Of a DNA stretch of 43,141 nt, positions 26,205 through 34,355 are shown piece by piece. Every line of letters begins with the position of its first letter. The first letter of the stretch is position 1. Source of the stretch: Phocaeicola_A sp964514145 (GTDB lineage Bacteria; Bacteroidota; Bacteroidia; Bacteroidales; Bacteroidaceae); NCBI GenBank assembly GCA_964514145.1, contig CAZEPM010000005.1, positions 1 through 43,141 on the forward strand, in the 5' to 3' direction. The position numbers were made by a program, and so were the translations under genes. A model generated the notes under the pieces. That model ran no database searches. It was given only the letters and a program-made list of their open reading frames with translations, and was not told where the DNA came from.

Positions 26205-26912
26205 TTATCCGATTTTACTGATTTTCCGTAGTTTTTCTTCGTTTATTATTTTGATTTTTCGTCCATCGATAGCGATTAGCTTTTCAGTAGAGAAATTAGA
26301 TAAGGTGCGGATAGCATTAGAGGTTGTCATATTGGAAAGATTGGCCAAATCTTCTCTTGAGAGATAAATACTGAGTGTGTAACCGTCTTCTTCTATTCCG
26401 TAGCAGTCTTTTAAAAATAGCAGAGATTCTGCCAGTCTTCCGCGGATGTGTTTTTGTGTGAGATTAACGGTGCGCTCATCAGCTATACCTAAATCAGTCG
26501 CTAATTGATGGATAAAAAACATTGACAGTTGACGATTGTCCATTACCAATTGGTTAATGATCGTCATGGGAATATGGCAGATAACAGATGGCTCGAAGGC
26601 TGCCGCTGCAGTTACATAATTTCCGCCGGAAAAATATGCACGATAAGCAAAATATTCGACTGGTTTGATTACACGAATAATCTGGCTGCGTCCACCTACA
26701 CCTTCTTTGTAGATTTTAACTTTTCCGCTAAGCAAGCATAACATATGTGTAGGAACCTCTCCTTCACAATAGATTGTTTCGTTTTTTTTATATCGTTGAA
26801 TCGTAAAATTTTGTTTTAAAACACTGCGCTGTTCATCAGTTAAAAGTTGCCAAATATCGGCAATCCCATCGATGATTTCAGCCTCCGTAATTTCATTTTT
26901 TACCATATTCAT
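26205..26912 (-). CDS. Crp/Fnr-family transcription regulator
   Basis: About 235 aa. The N-terminal cyclic-nucleotide-binding fold (about 18-135) includes IYCEGEVPTHMLCLLSGKVKIY, but the arginine-containing cAMP pocket of E. coli CRP is not evident. The C-terminal winged helix (about 155-225) has LSREDLANLSNMTTSNAIR as recognition region. No Fnr-type cysteine cluster is seen, so it is neither a clear cAMP nor an Fe-S sensor. The ATG at 26912 is chosen because the -7 box (26937-26944) overlaps the longer candidate at 26939. It diverges from the DUF5686 gene and may control it; that is inference. Confidence 0.87.
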   Translation of the reverse strand: MNMVKNEITEAEIIDGIADIWQLLTDEQRSVLKQNFTIQRYKKNETIYCEGEVPTHMLCLLSGKVKIYKEGVGGRSQIIRVIKPVEYFAYRAYFSGGNYVTAAAAFEPSVICHIPMTIINQLVMDNRQLSMFFIHQLATDLGIADERTVNLTQKHIRGRLAESLLFLKDCYGIEEDGYTLSIYLSREDLANLSNMTTSNAIRTLSNFSTEKLIAIDGRKIKIINEEKLRKISKIG

Positions 26913-26936
26913 GTTGTAAAACTGTGTTCTTTGGCA

Positions 26937-26944
26937 CAAAATTA
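26937..26944 (-). promoter_or_regulatory. -7 box of the Crp/Fnr-family gene
   Basis: On the minus strand TAATTTTG, an exact TAnnTTTG match. Transcription would start near 26930, about 18 nt before the ATG at 26912, which excludes the upstream ATG at 26939. Confidence 0.6.
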
Positions 26945-27061
26945 GTAAAAACTTAAGATGAATGATTCTTTGTGTTGGGAAAGATGTGCTATGAACTTTT
27001 GTTTTATAGATAAATTAACGTAAAAACTAATATGGAATCATTTCTGATTAATCCTTTTGTC

Positions 27062-27069
27062 TAAATTTG
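27062..27069 (+). promoter_or_regulatory. -7 box of the DUF5686 gene
   Basis: TAAATTTG, exact TAnnTTTG. It overlaps the upstream TTG codon at 27057, so the real start must be the ATG at 27102, about 26 nt after the predicted transcription start. Confidence 0.6.
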
Positions 27070-27101
27070 CTATTAACAATGGACAAGAAAGACCTGTGAG
27101 G

Positions 27102-29282
27102 ATGACGTGCTTTTTTCGGTTGAGTTGCATATTGCTCCTTTTATCATGGATATTGCCATCCAGCGCTCAGCAAGCCATGAAGGGTGTCGATGAGCCTTTG
27201 AGGGGTGATTCAATCATTCATCATGTGGTAGAACGTTCTGATTGGTATTCAAATATTGTAGGAGAGTATCATGCAGATTTATATGTGAGAGGTAATTTGA
27301 ATGTGTATCGACGAAATCTTTTACTTAAGATCGTGCCTTCGATGTTTCGATTCTATAAAGGGGTGAAAGATTATATCATAGAATCGGAAAGCGAAATGCA
27401 TTATACAGCTCCAGATATCTATGATGTGGAGGTAAAAGCATTGACCGGAACCTTTCGGCGCAATACGAGTGACTTAGGAAGTGTGATGAAATTTTTTAAC
27501 GCAAATTTTTATGCTTCTGATATTTTGCCAGATAAATTGATTTCCCCTTTCCACAAGAGTGGTCATCGTTACTATTATTATATTCTCGATTCTATTTTAG
27601 GGACAGCTCATCAACCGGTATATAAGGTTTTGATTGTTCCGCGTTATAAGAGTCATCAGTTGGTTAATGGTTATGTAATGGTGCGTGACAAAAGCTGGAC
27701 GATTGTCAGAGGGCATATCAATGGTAGGGTGGATCAGATAACATTTGACGCTAAAATAGAGATGGGAGAAGAGGGGAGTGCTATTTACCTTCCTAAGAAA
27801 ATTGATATTAATGTGTTGTTTCAGTTTGTAGGAAATAAAATAGGAGCCCATTATTTAGCCACATTTGATTATAAAGATATTAAATTGGCAGGATCGAAGC
27901 CTATGGTTGAAAAACAGGGGCACAAATATGATTTGACGGAGTATTATACGCATAGTATCGATGCTGAAGAAACGAACGTGGATATAGCTCATATGGATTC
28001 TATTCGTCCTTATCCGTTGGATGATTATGAGAAACAGTTATATGCTGATTATCAACAGCGAGTAAAAGATGAAGAACAAAAGGATACTGTAAGCAAGAAT
28101 AAAAATCTGACATTTTGGGGAGAAGTAGGTGATTTGTTGATAAGCAACTACACTTATAATTTTAATGAGATGACAACGATTAAGTTTTATCCTTTAATCA
28201 ATCCTGTTCAGTTTCGTTATAGTCACTCAAATGGTGTTTCTTATATTCAACGTTTGAAGTTTAATCAGATATTCCCCAGAGAACGCAGTTTGTCTATCTC
28301 TCCCCGTGTGGGCTATTATTTCAAAGATAAACAGTTCTATTGGCGCTTGAATGGAGAGTTTGTTTTTTGGCCGGAACGAATGGGGGCGCTTGTGTTGAAT
28401 ATCGGTAGTGGTAATCGAATCTATAGTAGTGAAGTGTTAGATAAGATGGAAAATCTGCCGGACAGTCTACTCAATAGTTTGGATAAAATGGAGTTGGATT
28501 ATTTTAAAGACTACTATGTTTTACTAAATAATCGTGTGGAAATTTTAAATGGTTTAGTGCTTGAAATCGGCGTGTCCTATCATAGGCGCAAACTTGTTAA
28601 TAAGACGAATTTGTATAATCCGGAAATTCAAGAATATTTGTCTGGAGATTTAAGAGATACTTATTCAAGTTTTGCTCCGAGAATGAAAATAGAATGGACA
28701 CCCTGTCAATATTATTATATGAATGGGCACCGGAAAGTTTATCTTTATTCGGAGTATCCGACTTTTTCCGTGGATTGGGAACGAGGAATTAAAGGCATTT
28801 TTGGAACGACCGGTAAATATGAACGTTTAGAGTTAGATATCCATCAGAAATTCCATTGGGGTGGAATTCGCTATTTGTCTTATAGAATTGGTTGTGGAGC
28901 CTTTACGGATCAAGAAGATATGTATTTTGTTGATTTTGCTAATTTGACAAGAAACAATTTGCCTGATGATTGGAACGATGATATTGGGGGGACTTTTCAA
29001 GAGTTGGATTCTCGGTGGTATAATTCTATCAATAAATATTTTCGAGGTCATATTGTCTATGAAACACCTTTTTTACTGTTTAGGCACCTTCGCAAATATG
29101 TCAATCTGATAGAATCAGAACGATTGTATGGTGGTATTTTATTTGCTTCTTATTTGAATCCATATATCGAGGTCGGGTATGGAATAGGTACTCATATATT
29201 TGATTGTGGTATTTTTGCAGGTTTTGCCCGTGGTAGCTTCGAATCAGTTGGTTTTAAGTTTGCTTTTGAATTGTTTAGATAA
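27102..29282 (+). CDS. DUF5686-type outer-membrane protein
   Basis: About 726 aa with a signal peptide (MTCFFRLSCILLLLSWILPSSAQ, 1-23 from the ATG at 27102; only the first stretch is hydrophobic core). The N-terminal half is periplasmic and rich in Tyr and charged residues. The second half (about 340-726) alternates polar and hydrophobic residues, contains many aromatic girdle-like strands and ends in FAFELFR, a terminal Phe/Arg pattern that suggests a beta-barrel. It resembles the Bacteroidetes DUF5686 family, whose function is not known. The usual carboxypeptidase-like N-terminal domain of some DUF5686 members is not seen. It is transcribed alone, divergent from the Crp/Fnr gene. Confidence 0.78.
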   Translation: MTCFFRLSCILLLLSWILPSSAQQAMKGVDEPLRGDSIIHHVVERSDWYSNIVGEYHADLYVRGNLNVYRRNLLLKIVPSMFRFYKGVKDYIIESESEMHYTAPDIYDVEVKALTGTFRRNTSDLGSVMKFFNANFYASDILPDKLISPFHKSGHRYYYYILDSILGTAHQPVYKVLIVPRYKSHQLVNGYVMVRDKSWTIVRGHINGRVDQITFDAKIEMGEEGSAIYLPKKIDINVLFQFVGNKIGAHYLATFDYKDIKLAGSKPMVEKQGHKYDLTEYYTHSIDAEETNVDIAHMDSIRPYPLDDYEKQLYADYQQRVKDEEQKDTVSKNKNLTFWGEVGDLLISNYTYNFNEMTTIKFYPLINPVQFRYSHSNGVSYIQRLKFNQIFPRERSLSISPRVGYYFKDKQFYWRLNGEFVFWPERMGALVLNIGSGNRIYSSEVLDKMENLPDSLLNSLDKMELDYFKDYYVLLNNRVEILNGLVLEIGVSYHRRKLVNKTNLYNPEIQEYLSGDLRDTYSSFAPRMKIEWTPCQYYYMNGHRKVYLYSEYPTFSVDWERGIKGIFGTTGKYERLELDIHQKFHWGGIRYLSYRIGCGAFTDQEDMYFVDFANLTRNNLPDDWNDDIGGTFQELDSRWYNSINKYFRGHIVYETPFLLFRHLRKYVNLIESERLYGGILFASYLNPYIEVGYGIGTHIFDCGIFAGFARGSFESVGFKFAFELFR

Positions 29283-29424
29283 GTATTCTTGTATGGATTT
29301 TTATCTGATATCTGAAGTCAAATAATAGATTTTGTGCGGACAGGAAAGCTCATACGTATTTGATCCTTATAATACTCTAAGTAAAAAAGGTTAAGTTTGA
29401 TAATAAAAAATAATTTCCAGAATG

Positions 29425-29454
29425 TTTGTTTCTTGATAAAAATTATTACTTTTG
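29425..29454 (+). promoter_or_regulatory. Promoter of the glycogen operon
   Basis: TTTG at 29425-29428, an 18-nt spacer and TACTTTTG at 29447-29454. The leader to the ATG at 29517 is about 55 nt. It heads the debranching enzyme/GT4/GH57 operon. Confidence 0.75.
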
Positions 29455-29516
29455 AATACTAATAATGAGTTTATAAAGAAATAAGTAGCGTATTAGATAA
29501 CCTTAAAGTATAAACT

Positions 29517-31472
29517 ATGAGTTATTTGCATTTTGACAAGGCGATAATGACAAATCTAGAAGAATCTCTGTCAAAAGAAATTCTTCGCACGAATCGTTCC
29601 GGGGCTTATCATTGCACAACAATTGTTGATTGCAATACGCGTAAGTATCATGGATTGTTAGTGATACCTGTCCCGGAATTGGATAATGAAAATCATGTGC
29701 TATTGTCGTCTTTAGATGAAATTGTTATTCAGCATGGCGCGGAGTTTAATCTTGGTTTACATAAATATCAGGGTAATAACTTTAGTCCGAAAGGACATAA
29801 ATACATTCGTGAGTTTGATTGCGAAAAAGTCTCAACAATTTTTTATCGGGTAGGTGGAGTTATCTTGAAGAAAGAAAAGGTATTTGTTCATCACGAAGAT
29901 AGAATATTAATTCGATATACATTGGTTGAGGCGCATTCTGATACAATTTTGCGTTTTCGGCCCTTTCTTGCTTTTCGTAGTGTGCGACAATTAACACACG
30001 AAAATGCTCAGGCAAGCCGAGATTATCGAGAAGTCATAAACGGTATAAAAACATGTATGTATCCGGGATACCCAGAACTGTTTATGCAGTTTAGTAAGCC
30101 GGTTAAGTTTGTTTTCTCTCCGAACTGGTATCGAAATTTAGAATATCCAAAAGAGCAGGAGCGAGGTTATACAGGCAATGAAGATTTGTATGTGCCGGGA
30201 TATTTTGAAGTCCCCATAGAGAAAGGAGAAAGCATTGTGTTCTCTGGCGGCATTTCCAGCATTGATCCTGAGAAGTTGCTTTCAGATTTTCAGCAAGAAG
30301 TGGACAAACGTATCCCTCGCGATAGTTTCATACATTGTTTATATAATTCGGCTCATCAATTTCATAACAAACAAGGGAATAGATACTATATATTAGCAGG
30401 TTATCCTTGGTTTAAATGCCGTGCACGGGATATGCTTATCTCTTTGCCGGGTTTAACGTTAGCTATTGATGAATTTGAACAATTTGATAAAGATATGGCT
30501 ACTATGCAGGAAGCTCTCTATGATTTCATGAATGGTAGAGTGTCTGCATGTAAAATATATGAGATTGACCAGCCAGATATTTTATTGTGGACTATTTGGG
30601 CATTGCAGCAATATGCAAAGATGGTGTCTAAAGAACAGTGCTATGCTAAATATGGGAAGTTAATAGAAAACATTCTCTCATATATCCGAGGAAGAAAACA
30701 TGTTAATTTGTCTTTGCATGATAATGGCTTGTTGTATGTTAAAGGTATTGAACGCCCTGTAACTTGGATGAATTCTATGATAAATGGCCGTCCGGTTGTG
30801 CCAAGAACCGGATATGTTGTGGAAATAAATGCCTTGTGGTATAATGCCTTGAAATTTGCCGCAGATTTGGCCATAAATGCAGGGAATACTAACTACGCCA
30901 ATTCATTGGAAGATCAAGCAAATATAACAGGACAAAGTTTTGTGAACACATTTTTAAATGAGTATGGTTATTTGTTTGATTATGTAGATGGTGTAATGAT
31001 GGACTGGAGTGTACGCCCGAATATGATATTTACAGTGGCATTTGACTATTCTCCGTTAACGACTCAACAAAAGAAAAGGGTACTAGATATAGTGACACGC
31101 GAATTATTGACACCTAAAGGCCTACGGTCGTTAAGTCCTAAAAGCGGAGGATATAATCCTAACTATGTTGGTGCACAGACTCAACGTGATTTGGCTTATC
31201 ATCAAGGAACGGCATGGCCTTGGCTTGAAGGTTTTTATTTTGAAGCTTATTTGAAGATCTATAAGATGAGCGGTATCTCTTTTGTAGAGCGTCAGTTAAT
31301 AGCTTTTGAAGATGAATTGAATTGTCATTGCATTGGAACCATTCCTGAGTTGTTCGATGGAAATCCCCCATTTAAAGGGCGAGGAGCAGTTTCGTTTGCA
31401 ATGAATGTAGCTGAGATTTTGCGTATTCTGAAACTTCTCAATAAGTATAATCAAATGTATAATGATCTGTAA
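29517..31472 (+). CDS. Glycogen debranching enzyme (GH133-type amylo-alpha-1,6-glucosidase)
   Basis: A 651-aa cytoplasmic enzyme expected to hydrolyse alpha-1,6 branch stubs in glycogen. The N-terminal GDE domain (about 15-245) has CNTRKYHGLLV; the C-terminal (alpha/alpha)6 domain (about 270-645) has GYPWFKCRARD, VVEINALWYNAL, VRPNMIFTVAF and YHQGTAWPW. In homologues I remember, the segment before VEINALWYNAL reads TWMD, with Asp a likely general acid; here it is TWMN (Asn419, codon 30771-30773). The other expected catalytic Glu, in IPELFDG, is present. It is first in a three-gene operon with a GT4 glycosyltransferase (16 nt) and a GH57 protein (20 nt after that). Confidence 0.9.
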   Translation: MSYLHFDKAIMTNLEESLSKEILRTNRSGAYHCTTIVDCNTRKYHGLLVIPVPELDNENHVLLSSLDEIVIQHGAEFNLGLHKYQGNNFSPKGHKYIREFDCEKVSTIFYRVGGVILKKEKVFVHHEDRILIRYTLVEAHSDTILRFRPFLAFRSVRQLTHENAQASRDYREVINGIKTCMYPGYPELFMQFSKPVKFVFSPNWYRNLEYPKEQERGYTGNEDLYVPGYFEVPIEKGESIVFSGGISSIDPEKLLSDFQQEVDKRIPRDSFIHCLYNSAHQFHNKQGNRYYILAGYPWFKCRARDMLISLPGLTLAIDEFEQFDKDMATMQEALYDFMNGRVSACKIYEIDQPDILLWTIWALQQYAKMVSKEQCYAKYGKLIENILSYIRGRKHVNLSLHDNGLLYVKGIERPVTWMNSMINGRPVVPRTGYVVEINALWYNALKFAADLAINAGNTNYANSLEDQANITGQSFVNTFLNEYGYLFDYVDGVMMDWSVRPNMIFTVAFDYSPLTTQQKKRVLDIVTRELLTPKGLRSLSPKSGGYNPNYVGAQTQRDLAYHQGTAWPWLEGFYFEAYLKIYKMSGISFVERQLIAFEDELNCHCIGTIPELFDGNPPFKGRGAVSFAMNVAEILRILKLLNKYNQMYNDL

Positions 31473-31488
31473 ATAGAGGAGGACAACC

Positions 31489-32757
31489 ATGAAAGTTTTG
31501 ATGTTTGGTTGGGAATTTCCACCTCATATACTAGGTGGATTGGGTACCGCAAGTTATGGTTTGACAAAGGGATTAGCCACACAACAAGATATGCAGCTAA
31601 CTTTTTGTATCCCTAGATCATGGGGGGATGAGGATCAAAGTTTTATGCGAATAATCGGAATGAACAATGTTCCTATTGTATGGCGAGATGTACAATGGGA
31701 CTATGTTAAGAGCCGTGTTGGAAGCTATATGGATCCTCAGTTGTATTATGATTTTCGTGATCATATTTATACAGATTTCAATTACATGCATACGAATGAT
31801 TTGGGATGCATGGAGTTCTCGGGAGGTTATCCTGACAATCTGCACGAGGAAATTAATAATTATTCAATCATTGCCGGAGTTGTAGCGAGACAGCAAGATT
31901 TTGATATTATACATTCACATGACTGGCTGACTTATCCGGCCGGCATTCATGCAAAGCAAGTATCAGGAAAGCCATTGGTTGTTCATGTTCATGCTACAGA
32001 TTTCGATCGTAGTCGAGGCAACGTAAATCCAACTGTTTACGCTATTGAAAAAAACGGCATGGATCATGCAGACCACATAATGTGCGTAAGCGAGTTGACC
32101 CGTCAGACTGTCATTCATAAATATCATCAAGAGCCAAGTAAGGTGTCAACCGTACATAATGCTGTAGCGCCACTCCCACAAGACATCCTGGATATTGTCC
32201 CTCAGCGATTGCCTAATGAAAAACTAGTGACATTCTTAGGACGTATTACGATGCAAAAGGGTCCGGAATATTTTGTTGAGGCAGCCAATATGGTATTACA
32301 ACGTACACGGCACATTCGTTTCATTATGGCAGGTAGTGGCGATATGATGAATGCCATGATAAGACTTGTTGCTGAGCGAGGCATTGCTGATCGTTTCCAT
32401 TTTCCAGGATTCCAAAAAGGGTGGCAAGTATACGAATGCCTAAAAGCCAGTAATGTCTATATTATGCCGTCGGTATCAGAACCTTTTGGCATATCTCCAT
32501 TAGAAGCTATGCAATGCGGAGTCCCCTCTATCATATCTAAACAATCTGGATGCGCCGAAATTCTGGATAAGTGCATCAAAATAGATTACTGGGATATTCA
32601 CGCAATGGCAGATGCGATTTACTCTCTATGTATGAATCAAGCTCTCTATGATTATCTACGTGTAGAAGGAAAGAAAGAAGTTGATGCCATTACATGGGAA
32701 AAAGTCGGTTGGAAGATACGTAATACCTATGAGGCAATCATCAGAAATAACAGATAA
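31489..32757 (+). CDS. GT4-family glycosyltransferase, probable glycogen/alpha-glucan synthase
   Basis: A 422-aa cytoplasmic retaining glycosyltransferase with two Rossmann domains. The N-terminal acceptor loop FGWEFPPHILGGLG resembles the KTGGL-type loop of glycogen synthases. The donor domain has FLGRITMQKGPEYFVEAA and the EX7E element EPFGISPLE (Glu at the start and end), followed by MQCGVPSI. An AGAGGAGG ribosome site before the ATG is unusually strong for this genome. Its place between the debranching enzyme and GH57 genes suggests it extends alpha-1,4-glucan chains from a nucleotide-glucose; donor and acceptor are inferred from context only. Confidence 0.88.
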   Translation: MKVLMFGWEFPPHILGGLGTASYGLTKGLATQQDMQLTFCIPRSWGDEDQSFMRIIGMNNVPIVWRDVQWDYVKSRVGSYMDPQLYYDFRDHIYTDFNYMHTNDLGCMEFSGGYPDNLHEEINNYSIIAGVVARQQDFDIIHSHDWLTYPAGIHAKQVSGKPLVVHVHATDFDRSRGNVNPTVYAIEKNGMDHADHIMCVSELTRQTVIHKYHQEPSKVSTVHNAVAPLPQDILDIVPQRLPNEKLVTFLGRITMQKGPEYFVEAANMVLQRTRHIRFIMAGSGDMMNAMIRLVAERGIADRFHFPGFQKGWQVYECLKASNVYIMPSVSEPFGISPLEAMQCGVPSIISKQSGCAEILDKCIKIDYWDIHAMADAIYSLCMNQALYDYLRVEGKKEVDAITWEKVGWKIRNTYEAIIRNNR

Positions 32758-32777
32758 TAACAACACACAATATCGTC

Positions 32778-34178
32778 ATGAAAACAATTTGTCTTTACTT
32801 TGAAATACACCAAATTATTCATCTGAAGCGTTATCGTTTCTTTAATATTGGTACGGATCATTATTATTATGATGATTATGAAAATGAGCGTAGCATCAAT
32901 GAAGTAGCAGAACATTCCTATATACCCGCCTTGAATACGCTCATCGAAATGGCCAAAGAGCATAAAGGTTATTTTAAAGTCGCACTCTCTATCTCCGGAG
33001 TTGCATTAGAACAGTTGGAAATCCACGCACCGACTGTCATAGAATTACTGCATCAATTAAATGACACAGGCTGTTGCGAATTTCTCGCAGAACCATATTC
33101 GCATGGACTATCATCCTTAGCCAATGAAGAATGTTTCCGATTGGAAGTGCAACGAATGAGCAAAAAAATCAAGCAAATGTTTGGACAAATACCTAAAGTA
33201 TTCCGAAACTCCAGCCTGATCTATTCTGATGAAATCGGTTCGGTCATTGCCGATATGGGATATAAAGGAATGCTGACAGAAGGTGCCAAGCACATATTGG
33301 GATGGAAGAGCCCACATTATCTATATCACTGCAATCTCAATCCCAATTTGAAACTGTTACTGCGAGATTATAAACTATCCGATGACATAAGCCTTCGCTT
33401 TTCCAATTCGGAATGGAGCGAATATCCGCTATTTGCCGATACCTATATGAACTGGATCGCTGAAATCCCAGAAGAAGAACAAGTCATCAATATTTTCATG
33501 GAACTTTGTGCTTTAGGTATCTATCAACCCTTATCCTCCAATATCTTAGACTTCCTGAAAGCATTACCATTTGCCGCAAAAGACAAAGGTATCACGTTTT
33601 CTACCCCAATAGAACTCTGCACAAAACTAAAATCAGTAGCACCCTTGGATGTCCCCGATCCCATGTCGTGGGTAGACGAAGAAAGAGACGTCAGCTGCTG
33701 GTTAGGAAACGTCATGCAACGTGAAGCATTCAATAAACTATATAGCGTGGCAGAACGCGTCCTCTTATGTAATGACCGACGCATCAAGCAAGATTGGGAT
33801 TACCTGCAAGCAAGCAACAACTTCCGATTTATGACCACCAAACACATGTTGTTGAGAATGAACCGAGGCATCTACGACTCACCCTACGACTCATTCACCA
33901 ACTATATGAACATCTTAGGTGACTTTATTAATCGTGTCAATTCCCTCTATCCCGCAGATATGGATAATGAAGAACTAAATTCCCTTCTAACCACAATCCA
34001 AAATCAAGATGACGAAATAGCTGCCCTAAAGAAAGAAGTTGATACCCTACAATTTAAGTTAACAAAAATGCAAGCCCAAGAAGAGGCCATGAAAGCAGTT
34101 GAGCATGAAGCAAAAACGGAAGGTGTAAAAACACCTCGTAAACGGTCGGCAACCCGAAAAAAAGACACCGTACAATAA
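32778..34178 (+). CDS. GH57 alpha-amylase-like protein, catalytic residues apparently replaced
   Basis: A 466-aa protein with the GH57 fold (about 1-395), then a coiled-coil (about 400-445) and a Lys/Arg-rich tail. The start CLYFEIHQ corresponds to GH57 region 1, and CEFLAEPYSHGL to region 2. In region 3 the position of the nucleophile Glu is Ser146 (VFRNSSLIY). In region 4, where catalytic enzymes read MDYETFG, this reads MELCALG, putting Glu242 in place of the Asp proton donor. Both align near M. jannaschii Glu145/Asp237. GH57 homologues with incomplete machinery are known as alpha-amylase-like, so this may bind glucan instead of cutting it. It is last in the glycogen operon. Confidence 0.85.
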   Translation: MKTICLYFEIHQIIHLKRYRFFNIGTDHYYYDDYENERSINEVAEHSYIPALNTLIEMAKEHKGYFKVALSISGVALEQLEIHAPTVIELLHQLNDTGCCEFLAEPYSHGLSSLANEECFRLEVQRMSKKIKQMFGQIPKVFRNSSLIYSDEIGSVIADMGYKGMLTEGAKHILGWKSPHYLYHCNLNPNLKLLLRDYKLSDDISLRFSNSEWSEYPLFADTYMNWIAEIPEEEQVINIFMELCALGIYQPLSSNILDFLKALPFAAKDKGITFSTPIELCTKLKSVAPLDVPDPMSWVDEERDVSCWLGNVMQREAFNKLYSVAERVLLCNDRRIKQDWDYLQASNNFRFMTTKHMLLRMNRGIYDSPYDSFTNYMNILGDFINRVNSLYPADMDNEELNSLLTTIQNQDDEIAALKKEVDTLQFKLTKMQAQEEAMKAVEHEAKTEGVKTPRKRSATRKKDTVQ

Positions 34179-34355
34179 CCGTCACTATCGGCACATACCG
34201 CTGAAGAGAAAGACAAGAGACAGGACGAACTCTTCGCTAAAGCCCTCGGAATCTTTTTCGAGGAAAGCTTTTGCTCTTAAGTCTTGTTCCAGAAGAATTC
34301 TGTACATTTGAGGATGGAAAATATAATTGTATAACTAAAACTTGCATATAAGCCT
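34179..34355 (+). promoter_or_regulatory. Spacer with weak hairpin and the purF-like -7 box
   Basis: CCTCG...CGAGG near 34236-34261 could be a weak stop for the glycogen operon. TACATTTG at 34303-34310 matches the -7 consensus and would start the purF-like transcript near 34317, about 40 nt before its ATG. Confidence 0.5.

Noticed and set aside
26913..26939. Longer N-terminus for the Crp/Fnr protein from ATG 26939
   Set aside because: The -7 box overlaps that codon, so it would not be transcribed.
27057..27101. TTG start at 27057 for the DUF5686 protein
   Set aside because: It precedes or overlaps the -7 box and would bury the signal peptide behind 15 residues.
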